A program made the translations under genes and the position numbers. Below, one piece after another: positions 1-5,813 of a stretch of DNA of 6,382 bases (its first letter is position 1; each line of letters begins with the position of its first letter). Origin of the DNA: Candidatus Brocadiaceae bacterium (GTDB taxonomy: Bacteria; Planctomycetota; Brocadiia; Brocadiales; Brocadiaceae); assembly GCA_024653795.1 (NCBI GenBank), contig JANLHY010000076.1, forward strand, positions 1-6,382. Reading direction: 5' to 3'. The notes beneath the pieces were generated by a model that did not search any database, was not told the origin of the DNA, and saw only the letters and a program-made list of their open reading frames with translations.

Positions 1-16
1 AAATGTTCTATTATCC

Positions 17-58
17 TTCGACATTCGTTATTCCTTGTTCGATATTCGATATTAGATT
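17..58. repeat. Degenerate heptanucleotide tandem array (six units)
   Basis: Six consecutive 7-base units follow the pattern TTCGATA: ttcgaca, ttcgtta, ttccttg, ttcgata, ttcgata, ttagatt. Two units are perfect and adjacent; the others differ at one to four positions. The array lies in the gene-free left end, downstream of the glycosyltransferase gene. Such heptamer arrays are known as dispersed intergenic repeats in several bacterial groups; no function is visible here. Confidence 0.6.
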
Positions 59-218
59 CCTCAGAAAAATTAATAGCACTGTCATAACCCGAACGCATCG
101 GAAAAGCGCCTAAACTTGGGCAGTGTTTAAATTGTCATATAAGCCTTACAAAATAAGGAATTCCAGTTGGTATTAAAAATATTTTTGCTGAAAATGTCAA
201 ATTATTTTTTGTAAGATA
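59..218. other. Gene-free stretch downstream of the glycosyltransferase
   Basis: No credible coding frame. It holds only a weak 5-bp stem (CCTTA/TAAGG, 144-158) and an AT palindrome AAAAATATTTTT (175-186), neither convincing as a terminator for the glycosyltransferase transcript. Confidence 0.5.
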
Positions 219-1223
219 CTAACCCTTAACTACATCCATAACTTCCTTCACCCTGTGATCGTATGTATGAAACTGCAACGCCTTCCTATAGCCCTTATCC
301 GCTATATTCATAGCCTCGTCAGTATGGTCCAGGTAATATACGAAAAGATGTCTCAGTTCCTCAATACTGCTGTAGCAGACAAGTTCAGAGCCAGACGTAA
401 AATGCATTAACACATCATCCCTCGTATCTACCAACTGGAATTTCCTGCAGGCGAGTATCTCAAACGTCCTTGTGTTCACCATATTGTCAACATAAGGGGC
501 AAAGGAACTTATATTGTTCAAGACAATCTTTGTCGCTGCATACGCCTTAACCCACTCTTCCATATCAAGGCTGCCGCCTCTTACTAGCGGCCTCAAGGGG
601 GAATCATGCGGTATATCATTCCATCTCGGACCCCATATTGATATGTCAAAATCAGATATCTTCTCCAGCATTCTCAGCCTGCCCGGATACATTGAGCCGA
701 TAAAACATATATCCGATGCGTATTTCTCCCTTTCCTCAGGAGATAATTCCACAGGCTTATGATACCCCGGCTCACATGCAAACATCAGGAGGTTCACATT
801 CTTATGCCCGGCCAGCCTCAGCCTCTTGAATGCGTCTGTTCCTGAGACAAAGAAATGATCAAAAAGGGGGGCATATCTACAGGCGAGTTCATATTCCTTT
901 GGGTAATCGCAGAGCCAGTTGACAGAGGTGAATTTGAATCTTTCTTTGAGGTCTTTTAATACATTCTCATGTATTGTAAAACCATGCAGCATGAACAACA
1001 TGTCTGGCTTTACATTTTCCACAAGCCTGCTAAACTCCCTGTTGATCTTATATATGCCTACATTATCAAGAAATTTATTGTACTTCCTTATCCTGTAAGG
1101 GATACCGTAAGAGCGAAAATCAAATGGGAAGACCTCATGCCCGGCCCTCCTGAACGCATCTTCAAGATAATCATAAAGGGTTAAAAAACTCGAAAAATAA
1201 CTTCTCACATAAACTATTTTCAT
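219..1223 (-). CDS. CgeB-like glycosyltransferase, 334 aa
   Basis: A glycosyltransferase of the CgeB/Glyco_trans_1_2 type (GT-B fold), which transfers a sugar from an activated donor to a glycan, lipid or protein. The N-terminal Rossmann-like half starts MKIVYVRSYF and runs through AGHEVFPFDF (27-36), KPDMLFMLHG (72-81) and VNWLCDYP (101-108). The C-terminal half carries CEPGYHKP (150-157), DICFIGSMYPGR (171-182), WGPRW (197-201), the donor-site helix NTRTFEILACRKFQL (250-264), and HTYDHRV (319-325) near the end. Length and order match the family; there is no signal peptide or membrane helix, so it acts in the cytoplasm. GGAG stands 6 bases before the ATG. It lies apart from the carbamoyltransferase cassette, behind an intergenic hairpin, but a shared glycan pathway is plausible. 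Donor and acceptor are unknown. Confidence 0.87.
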   Translation of the reverse strand: MKIVYVRSYFSSFLTLYDYLEDAFRRAGHEVFPFDFRSYGIPYRIRKYNKFLDNVGIYKINREFSRLVENVKPDMLFMLHGFTIHENVLKDLKERFKFTSVNWLCDYPKEYELACRYAPLFDHFFVSGTDAFKRLRLAGHKNVNLLMFACEPGYHKPVELSPEEREKYASDICFIGSMYPGRLRMLEKISDFDISIWGPRWNDIPHDSPLRPLVRGGSLDMEEWVKAYAATKIVLNNISSFAPYVDNMVNTRTFEILACRKFQLVDTRDDVLMHFTSGSELVCYSSIEELRHLFVYYLDHTDEAMNIADKGYRKALQFHTYDHRVKEVMDVVKG

Positions 1224-1274
1224 ATCTTTCTCCGAATTAAGAAAACAGGTAATAGTTCAGCCATATAATCTTTT

Positions 1275-1333
1275 GACAGGATAAACAAGATAGACAGGAT
1301 AATTATTCATCTTGTCTATCCTGTTATCCTGTC
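1275..1333. repeat. Long imperfect inverted repeat (hairpin element)
   Basis: The left arm (1275-1300, starting gacaggataaacaagatag) and the right arm (1309-1333, ending cctgttatcctgtc) are complementary over about 25 bases, with one unpaired base and two mismatches around a loop of about 8 bases. Within each arm the word gacaggata or its relative recurs, so the arms are themselves internally repetitive. It fills the 176-base gap between the nucleotidyltransferase and glycosyltransferase genes. It has no T-run and so is not a classical intrinsic terminator. It looks like a dispersed intergenic repeat that folds in RNA and might stabilise or attenuate the transcript. Confidence 0.7.
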
Positions 1334-1375
1334 TAATGGTTTATACCAGGTGAATTGTTAAGCATATTCTATATT

Positions 1376-1392
1376 CAAGGTCTGACACCTTG
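1376..1392. repeat. Short hairpin after the nucleotidyltransferase gene
   Basis: CAAGGT and ACCTTG form a perfect 6-bp stem around a 5-base loop, 7 bases beyond the TAA stop of the nucleotidyltransferase gene. No T-run follows on the minus strand, so it is a poor terminator; it may be part of a repeat. Confidence 0.4.
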
Positions 1393-1399
1393 CGTCCCA

Positions 1400-2008
1400 T
1401 TATAAAAGCTCCAAAAACTTACTCCGTACGTACGGATGAAGTTGGTTGGCAAAATCAGACGTTAAGTGATGCTGCTTAATTAACCTTTGTACGTCTGCCA
1501 GATCCTGCAACCTATCCTTTGCAGTCATACCAGAGGAAATCTTTAACTCAATGAACGATTTCAGGTTGACGACCTTGATTCCCTCGATCTTTTCTACTAC
1601 TGTTTGCGGATCTGGGAATACAATCGGCTTTTGCTTTCCATCTCCGGGAAATTCACCAGTGACTACAAATTCTATCCGCACGCCTGTCTCTGCGTCACGC
1701 AGGTTTCTACTTCCAGGAGATACTTGAACATAGCCACGTCCTATCAACTCTTCGTGCAGCTTAGCTAAACTCTCATTTGATACCAAAAGGTCGATGTCTT
1801 CGGTGAAACGTCTCACGCCATGCAGGATGAGGGCATACCCTCCAACGAGGCTGTATGGTACGTTTAACTCGTCCAGACGTTTTGCAAGATGTTCGTAGGT
1901 TCTTTTTAGCCTTCCATGTCCCTCGTACAATTGATCTGCCTCATCTAATACAACATCGAATGATGCCTCAAGTTCGCTTTCATAGTTATGTACTTTATTT
2001 TTTGACAT
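1400..2008 (-). CDS. Nucleotidyltransferase of the AbiEii-like group, 202 aa
   Basis: A polymerase-beta-fold nucleotidyltransferase of the kind annotated as AbiEii/AbiGii-like or MNT-like. Key elements are YSLVGGYALILHGVRR (52-67, the Gly-Gly substrate loop), FTEDIDLLVS (68-77, metal-binding Asp71 and Asp73), a likely third carboxylate Glu113 in VRIEFVV, LKSFIELK (149-156), and a helical tail with AKDRLQDLADVQRL (163-176). The core residues are intact, so the enzyme may transfer NMP to a nucleic acid or protein target. AbiEii proteins proper work with an AbiEi antitoxin encoded upstream; no such gene is present here, only the broken MazE-type fragment. No Shine-Dalgarno sequence precedes the ATG, perhaps because the repeat element replaced the native leader. 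It may act as an orphan toxin-like enzyme or in metabolism; I cannot decide which. Confidence 0.8.
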   Translation of the reverse strand: MSKNKVHNYESELEASFDVVLDEADQLYEGHGRLKRTYEHLAKRLDELNVPYSLVGGYALILHGVRRFTEDIDLLVSNESLAKLHEELIGRGYVQVSPGSRNLRDAETGVRIEFVVTGEFPGDGKQKPIVFPDPQTVVEKIEGIKVVNLKSFIELKISSGMTAKDRLQDLADVQRLIKQHHLTSDFANQLHPYVRSKFLELL

Positions 2009-2020
2009 AGATTTAAGTCA

Positions 2021-2087
2021 TGCCCACCCGCATAGCGGGTGGCTTGATTCGCCCTAAAAGGGCATTGTTACTGGCCACCCTTAAGGG
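2021..2087. repeat. Compact palindromic (REP/MITE-like) element
   Basis: Within 67 bases there are several inverted repeats. A perfect 8-bp stem has an ATA loop (2024-2031 with 2035-2042, ccacccgc/gcgggtgg). A 5-bp stem has an AAA loop (2051-2055 with 2059-2063, gccct/agggc). A perfect 10-base palindrome, CCCTTAAGGG, lies at 2078-2087. GCCACCC at 2074-2080 can also pair with GGGTGGC at 2037-2043, giving an alternative fold that encloses the middle hairpin. The density of GC-rich stems in AT-rich surroundings suggests a mobile REP or an end fragment of an IS200/IS605-like element. It begins where the antitoxin fragment stops and ends just before the nucleotidyltransferase start. Only one copy is in the window, so its repetitive nature is inferred. 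Confidence 0.6.
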
Positions 2088-2136
2088 AATACCGGATACC
2101 TTTTGAATTACCTATTGATACAATATTTGCCTTCAT
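2068..2136 (-). pseudogene. Truncated MazE/AbrB-type antitoxin gene (5' end only)
   Basis: A GGAGG (5 bases upstream) and ATG open a frame reading MKANIVSIGNSKGIR, the classic start of the AbrB/MazE swapped-hairpin DNA-binding domain (consensus like MKxxIVKIGNSxGIRIPK). After 15 codons it departs from the family (YSLKGGQ) and stops. One extra T would explain the departure: in the shifted frame the next codons give Ile-Pro, as the family expects. Beyond that the sequence enters a palindromic repeat element and no further antitoxin or MazF/PemK-like toxin sequence is seen. Functional MazE proteins are about 75-85 aa, so this is a dead fragment. Family knowledge suggests a toxin gene once followed; it is gone from the window. 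Confidence 0.8.
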
Positions 2137-2165
2137 GCATTCCTCCAAGAAACAAATGTAGTGTA

Positions 2166-2194
2166 ATTATAATGAATGTATGCTTTTTTAACTA
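2166..2194 (-). promoter_or_regulatory. Candidate sigma-70 type promoter
   Basis: On the minus strand a perfect TATAAT (2166-2171) lies 17 bases downstream of a weak -35 box TAGTTA (2189-2194, overlapping the SxtJ stop). Transcription would start near 2159 and lead about 8 bases later into the GGAGG and ATG of the antitoxin fragment. It probably once drove the antitoxin gene and may now serve the nucleotidyltransferase gene. The poor -35 keeps confidence modest. Confidence 0.45.
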
Positions 2195-2581
2195 CCATAT
2201 CTTCTCAAAATCTTTTTGGGTTGGCATATAGTTTCGTACAATATAATAGCTATTGATATTTTTGATCCTTCTCAAAAGTAATGGATTTTTCTTTAATAAC
2301 CTGAAAAGCAATGCTATCGGTGTAAGAAAAAAGTAAAAGATGAGCGTAAGGATTATCTTTGAATTGACTGTGCCGATATAATACGAAAAACCAAGCCATA
2401 ATCTAGAAATCTTTGATGTCAACTTCTTGGACAATAAACTTACGCATAGTAAAACAAGCGATATAAGAAGAAAAATCTTTTGCGTAAATATCAAAAATAA
2501 AACAAGACCCGCCAATGCCAGAACAATTATGGTCTCTAATTCTTTTTCTTTGCCATGTATTTTTGTAGTTTTATTCTCCAT
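2192..2581 (-). CDS. SxtJ family membrane protein, 129 aa
   Basis: A small polytopic membrane protein of the SxtJ family, named after a gene of the saxitoxin cluster and often found beside carbamoyltransferases. It has hydrophobic segments at about 17-33, 36-51 and 76-96. The typical family core is RLWLGFSYYIGTVNSKIIL (60-78), then the LTPIALLFRLLKKNPL stretch (86-101) and a charged C-terminus with SYYIVRNYMP (111-120). The frame stays open upstream to an ATG at 2719, but those 46 extra codons read the DUF5989 gene out of frame and should not be included. The ATG at 2581 has a good ribosome site. The gene begins 8 bases after the DUF5989 stop and ends the recognisable cassette. The molecular function of SxtJ is unproven; I infer a membrane partner of carbamoyl or acyl modification. 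Confidence 0.9.
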   Translation of the reverse strand: MENKTTKIHGKEKELETIIVLALAGLVLFLIFTQKIFLLISLVLLCVSLLSKKLTSKISRLWLGFSYYIGTVNSKIILTLIFYFFLTPIALLFRLLKKNPLLLRRIKNINSYYIVRNYMPTQKDFEKIW

Positions 2582-2586
2582 AGCAT

Positions 2587-2591
2587 CTCCT
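2587..2591 (-). promoter_or_regulatory. Ribosome binding site deciding the SxtJ start
   Basis: AGGAG on the minus strand, sharing bases with the DUF5989 TAG stop and lying 5 bases before the ATG at 2581. It shows that the SxtJ gene starts here and not at the in-frame ATG at 2719, which lies inside the DUF5989 gene. Confidence 0.8.
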
Positions 2592-2742
2592 AAAACAACG
2601 TATAAATAAAAGGCGCCACCGCCGACCCACTTGAGAATACTATTAGCAACCCAACAAGCAAGATAATAATTATTACAGGTAAAAGCCAAAACTTCTTCCT
2701 CTCCTTCAAAAAACCCCATAAATCCTTCAAAAGATCAAACAT
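2590..2742 (-). CDS. DUF5989 family small membrane protein, 50 aa
   Basis: A short gene that is easily missed because a longer false frame overlaps it. It encodes a 50-residue protein beginning MFDLLKDLWGFLKERKK, with one hydrophobic helix at about 19-37 (WLLPVIIIILLVGLLIVF) and the tail SSGSAVAPFIYTLF. Length, amphipathic basic N-terminus, the KKFWLLP motif and the AVAPFIYTLF ending are the signature of DUF5989 proteins, which I know as small partners encoded beside carbamoyltransferases and SxtJ proteins. GGGAGG (2748-2753) lies 5 bases before the ATG. Its TAG stop forms part of the ribosome site of the SxtJ gene, so the two are translationally coupled. Function is unknown; I infer a helper membrane subunit of the carbamoyltransferase/SxtJ system. 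Confidence 0.93.
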   Translation of the reverse strand: MFDLLKDLWGFLKERKKFWLLPVIIIILLVGLLIVFSSGSAVAPFIYTLF

Positions 2743-2802
2743 AATCGCCTCCCTTACTTAATAATATGTAAAAGCTAAATTAGAAACGCATGCCCCTCAC
2801 TC

Positions 2803-3396
2803 TTATAACCCCAATATCTCTGCAACCTTTATATTTATATCTGGAAATAGCACTGGTGATAATGCCTCTGTATGTAAAAGTCTCGTTATAATTCCATATC
2901 CTTCAGACGATAGAGACCGATATGTCTCAATCGTATTATCTAAAAGATTTACAAGCCATACTTCGTGGATACCTGCCTTTGCATATAATGGGACTTTAAT
3001 AAATCTATCATAATCCATTGAACTATCTGCTACTTCTATAATCAGCAAGACATCACTTGCTGTCGGATGATGTTCTGCATAATAATCAGATTGTCTTTTT
3101 AATATCGCAATATCTGGTTCTGGTTCTGAGTCATTGTCTGTCAAATCAATAGGATTTTGGACCCTTACAATCGCATTATCTCCTAATTTCTTAACAAGCA
3201 AATTAGTCAAACGATCTACACATGCTGCATGTTTGCTTCCTATTGGAGTCATATCAGTTATCCTCCCCTCTATCAGTTCAACCCTGTCATCTTCCTTTAA
3301 TATCCCAACCTTTCCAAGATTGTGATAATCATCAATGCTAAAACGGTGTATTGACAAACTGTTATTTTGAATTGTCTCTGTTTGTTGAGCAGACAT
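2803..3396 (-). CDS. Uma2 family endonuclease-like protein (DUF820), 197 aa
   Basis: A member of the Uma2/DUF820 group of the PD-(D/E)XK nuclease superfamily, usually around 190 aa, so this is full length. From the ATG at 3396 the marks are FSIDDYHNL (19-27), VELIEGRI (39-46), EPEPDIAILK (91-100, putative metal-binding Asp95), LLIIEVADSS (117-126, putative acidic residue Glu121), Lys134, and YAKAGIHEVWLVN (138-150). These match the conserved core E-G-x-I, PDI, IEV and YAxxGxxEyWxV. The cellular role of Uma2 proteins is not settled; nuclease activity is inferred from the fold. No restriction or methylase partner is visible. It lies between the SGNH genes and the DUF5989-SxtJ pair, apparently as a later insert in that operon, because it has no obvious link to glycan chemistry and a gene relic abuts it. 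It is probably cotranscribed. Confidence 0.88.
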   Translation of the reverse strand: MSAQQTETIQNNSLSIHRFSIDDYHNLGKVGILKEDDRVELIEGRITDMTPIGSKHAACVDRLTNLLVKKLGDNAIVRVQNPIDLTDNDSEPEPDIAILKRQSDYYAEHHPTASDVLLIIEVADSSMDYDRFIKVPLYAKAGIHEVWLVNLLDNTIETYRSLSSEGYGIITRLLHTEALSPVLFPDINIKVAEILGL

Positions 3397-3405
3397 TTTC
3401 AAATA

Positions 3406-3411
3406 CCTCCT
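3406..3411 (-). promoter_or_regulatory. Ribosome binding site deciding the Uma2 start
   Basis: A perfect AGGAGG on the minus strand. It lies 9 bases before the ATG at 3396 but only 3 before an in-frame TTG at 3402, so the ATG is the better start. Confidence 0.75.
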
Positions 3412-3555
3412 TTAAGTGTTGAAATGGTGGTTAGCATTTGCCCAAAAAAGTTTTTTACTTATAATCTCTGCTGCAAGTTTTGACCCATTATCATTGAAAT
3501 GTACAATGTCAAACATATATTCATTCGTATGAGGAATTTTATTATCAAGGCTCGG
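3412..3555 (-). pseudogene. 3'-terminal relic of an SGNH hydrolase gene
   Basis: A 47-codon open frame with no plausible start: an in-frame TAG lies directly upstream (3556-3558). It encodes the end of an SGNH hydrolase, including IPHTNEY, the catalytic Asp-x-x-His motif DIVHFNDNGS and LAAEIISKKL, before a changed tail (FWANANHHFNT). Bases 3449-3550 align without gaps to 4648-4749 in the 395-aa gene, with 13 mismatches in 102 by hand count (about 87% identity); at the protein level 26 of 34 residues match. The relic sits just after the 347-aa hydrolase gene, and its stop codon abuts the Uma2 ribosome site. It is best read as what remains of a tandem copy of the 395-aa gene whose body was lost or replaced. 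A translated short peptide is unlikely, for want of a start and ribosome site. Confidence 0.85.
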
Positions 3556-3573
3556 CTAAACCTGAAAGTAAAA

Positions 3574-4617
3574 CTATGGACCATCTACATATCCTTTCTG
3601 ATGCAGTCGCTCCAGAAGCAAATCGGCCAGATACAGGTGTCCTTTTCTGTTTAAATGGCCATCGTTTAAGTAATAGAGCACTTCTCTGTCCCGTTTCCTG
3701 AAATCAGGCAGGGCATCTATGAAATCAAAATTATACTTTATAGACAGATCATAAAGTCTTTGTTGCGGAGCATTTGAAGTCAACATATCACTATCAGTTA
3801 TAAAACCTATATTCCGAAAAAACTCATGGTATTTGATATTTACCTGCAAGGCATCGGGAATGGAAATCAGTATCAATGGTGTTTTATTTCTGTTGAGTTT
3901 ATTCATAAAACTGTGCATTATACTATCGAAAACGTCATACGCTTTTTTGATATCTTCGCTCGATACAGCAAGGTTTTCTTTGTAAATAGCAGGATACCTC
4001 TTAGCTTCCTGCAGCGCAAATACATTCACACCAGACACATATTCGTCCTCCGAGTATCCGGCTTGAGGTTTTTCCTCTTTTCCCAGCTTCGCCTGTAAGA
4101 TTTTCCTCTCTATTCCATATCGTATCCTGCTGTAGGCAATCCGAGCCAGATGGTATGTTTCAAAATTACTCCCCAGATACAATTTCAACTTCTCCTTCAA
4201 GGGAGCTTCCGTAAAATCCAAAAGGTTGATTATATCGTTGCCGACATTAAAACTCATAATCACCACATCGGGATTATATCTCCTAACTGCCATACTGTAA
4301 AACTGGAGGTAGGTGTCAGGACCGCAACCCGATTCGCACATTTTAATAACCTCCACATTACGCGGAAGTTTTGCAGCAAGCAGGTGGGGAAAGGAGAAAT
4401 CTGTAACGCATTGAGAATCACCGATTACAAGAATTTTGAGCGGTCTCTGAACCGGCCAGTCACTGTCTGTCTTGAGTCTCTTTACAGGCAGATGAGGAAA
4501 ATCGAAAGGGAAAAATCGTAAGAGCGCTTCAACAAGAAAAAGACTTATTACCACGGATAGAAGTAAAATGCCTCCGTTTTTTATAAAATTTCCTTTAGTT
4601 CCTTTAATCCAATCCAT
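3574..4617 (-). CDS. Membrane-anchored SGNH/GDSL hydrolase (347 aa)
   Basis: A second SGNH-fold hydrolase, only distantly related to its 395-aa upstream neighbour. An N-terminal hydrophobic helix at about 15-34 serves as signal anchor. Block I is VIGDSQ (Ser68), block II CESGCGPDT (Gly97/Gly99), block III NVGNDI (Asn127, Asp128), and the C-terminal dyad is DGHLNRKGH (Asp319, His321). All four blocks are present, so the enzyme should be active. It starts 8 bases after the stop of the upstream gene and is surely cotranscribed with it. Its first codons (MDWIK) match those of the 395-aa gene (MGWIK) nearly base for base, and then similarity stops, which suggests recombination at the 5' end. The likely role is esterase or acyltransferase action on a glycan outside the cytoplasm, by inference from family and neighbours; the substrate is unknown. 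Confidence 0.85.
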   Translation of the reverse strand: MDWIKGTKGNFIKNGGILLLSVVISLFLVEALLRFFPFDFPHLPVKRLKTDSDWPVQRPLKILVIGDSQCVTDFSFPHLLAAKLPRNVEVIKMCESGCGPDTYLQFYSMAVRRYNPDVVIMSFNVGNDIINLLDFTEAPLKEKLKLYLGSNFETYHLARIAYSRIRYGIERKILQAKLGKEEKPQAGYSEDEYVSGVNVFALQEAKRYPAIYKENLAVSSEDIKKAYDVFDSIMHSFMNKLNRNKTPLILISIPDALQVNIKYHEFFRNIGFITDSDMLTSNAPQQRLYDLSIKYNFDFIDALPDFRKRDREVLYYLNDGHLNRKGHLYLADLLLERLHQKGYVDGP

Positions 4618-4620
4618 ATT

Positions 4621-4626
4621 CCTCCT
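4621..4626 (-). promoter_or_regulatory. Ribosome binding site overlapping a stop codon
   Basis: AGGAGG on the minus strand, overlapping the TAA stop (4626-4628) of the 395-aa hydrolase gene and lying only 3 bases before the ATG of the 347-aa gene. The spacing is unusually short but the same as at the start of the 395-aa gene. This supports coupled translation of the two hydrolases. Confidence 0.65.
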
Positions 4627-5813
4627 TACGGTCTAACAATAGGCAGAAGTTTTTTACTTATAATCTCTGCGGCAAGTTTTGATCCATTATCATTGAAATG
4701 AAAAGTATCATATATAAACTCTTTCGTATGAGGAATTTCTTTATCAAGGTCTATTACCATAACACCATTCTTTATCCCTACTTCTCTAATTGATTGATTC
4801 AATAACTCATACACTTCTTGATACTCTTTATATTCTATATCAAAATCTTTTTTTAAAGAAGCAGCGAGTGTCTTTGAAATAAAAAGATCGGGAGATTGGG
4901 TAAGTCTACTTTGTTGGGTCATTAAAACAGGAGTTATACCCCTTATTTTGCATATAGATATAAAGGTTTGCAAATTCATTTCAAATTCTTTTTTTATCAT
5001 TATTCTATCTATAACGAGTTTTTGTCCCCGCACATGGGCAAATTCATCTACAAACTTCTTTGCCCCAAATCTGACCTTTAGGTCAATAAACTTTTGATAT
5101 AAATTTGGTATAAAAAAATTCTTAAGTGTCCTCATAACATCAACTACTGTAGGATTTTCAACAATATTATCTGCAGTTACAGTTACTATTGGTGAGCGAT
5201 GAAGATTGTTATTCCAATAACTTTTTTCATATAGAAGAATGGTTAAATCATTGATATTATGCATCATAACAACAACATCGGATCTTAAAGGGATTATCTT
5301 ATTAAGCAAGATATCCAAAGAATGAAATGAATCATTGCCCCCAACGCCACTATTATAAGAATTTATTCGCAAACCTGTCATTTGCTCTAACAAGACACCA
5401 GACAAATAAGGAAATCTATTATGTTCGTCTACCCAAAAACATTCTGTTGTAGAGCCGCCTAAAAATACAATAGTTTTATCTGCATTTTCATATTTTTTAG
5501 ATGGTTCTAGAAAGCCTTCCTTATCAGTCCTAATTCTATATTCTTTTTGAATCAAAGAGTCAACCGGTTGCATATATCTGTCATCAGGGCGTATGACTTT
5601 ATATGTGCCCGGCGGATGTTCCCTTAGTCTTATATATCTTTGTATCACCGGTTTAAACTGCACGGTGGTATATTTAAAAAATATCTCTGCACTAAATATT
5701 AATAATAAAGACCCAATAAAAATCACAAAAAATATTGTCTTCTTCGGATTTCTTTTAAACCAACTAGATTCGTCTGAATCACTAACATCCTTTTGTTTTT
5801 TAATCCAACCCAT
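4626..5813 (-). CDS. Membrane-anchored SGNH/GDSL hydrolase (395 aa)
   Basis: An SGNH-fold esterase or acyl transfer/removal enzyme held at the membrane by one N-terminal helix. After a charged cytoplasmic stretch (1-25) comes a hydrophobic segment at about 26-47, with the catalytic domain outside the cytoplasm. Block I is FLGGST (Ser121), block II NSGVGGND (Gly156-159), block III HNIND (Asn188), and the C-terminal dyad is DTFHFND (Asp369, His372). The start lies inside the carbamoyltransferase gene, 14 bases before that gene ends, with an AGAGG ribosome site only 3 bases from the ATG, which points to coupled translation. The gene is visibly AT-richer than the 347-aa SGNH gene that follows. 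In family terms this resembles the SGNH proteins of polysaccharide O-acetylation loci. The likely role, inferred, is adding or removing an acyl group on a glycan; the substrate is unknown. Its 3' end is nearly duplicated at 3449-3550. Confidence 0.85.
   Translation of the reverse strand: MGWIKKQKDVSDSDESSWFKRNPKKTIFFVIFIGSLLLIFSAEIFFKYTTVQFKPVIQRYIRLREHPPGTYKVIRPDDRYMQPVDSLIQKEYRIRTDKEGFLEPSKKYENADKTIVFLGGSTTECFWVDEHNRFPYLSGVLLEQMTGLRINSYNSGVGGNDSFHSLDILLNKIIPLRSDVVVMMHNINDLTILLYEKSYWNNNLHRSPIVTVTADNIVENPTVVDVMRTLKNFFIPNLYQKFIDLKVRFGAKKFVDEFAHVRGQKLVIDRIMIKKEFEMNLQTFISICKIRGITPVLMTQQSRLTQSPDLFISKTLAASLKKDFDIEYKEYQEVYELLNQSIREVGIKNGVMVIDLDKEIPHTKEFIYDTFHFNDNGSKLAAEIISKKLLPIVRP

Noticed and set aside
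17..58. CRISPR array
   Set aside because: Units are 7 bases with no spacers; no cas-like genes are present.
144..186. Terminator downstream of the glycosyltransferase gene
   Set aside because: The 5-bp stem at 144-158 and the AT-only palindrome at 175-186 are too weak and not in the order expected of a stem followed by a T-run.
1376..1392. Intrinsic terminator for the nucleotidyltransferase gene
   Set aside because: Only a 6-bp stem and no T-run on the transcript side.
2582..2719. N-terminal extension of the SxtJ frame up to the ATG at 2719
   Set aside because: It reads the DUF5989 gene in the wrong frame, has no ribosome site of its own and gives no SxtJ-like sequence.
3397..3402. TTG start two codons upstream of the Uma2 ATG
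   Set aside because: It lies only 3 bases from AGGAGG, while the ATG at 3396 has a normal 9-base spacing.
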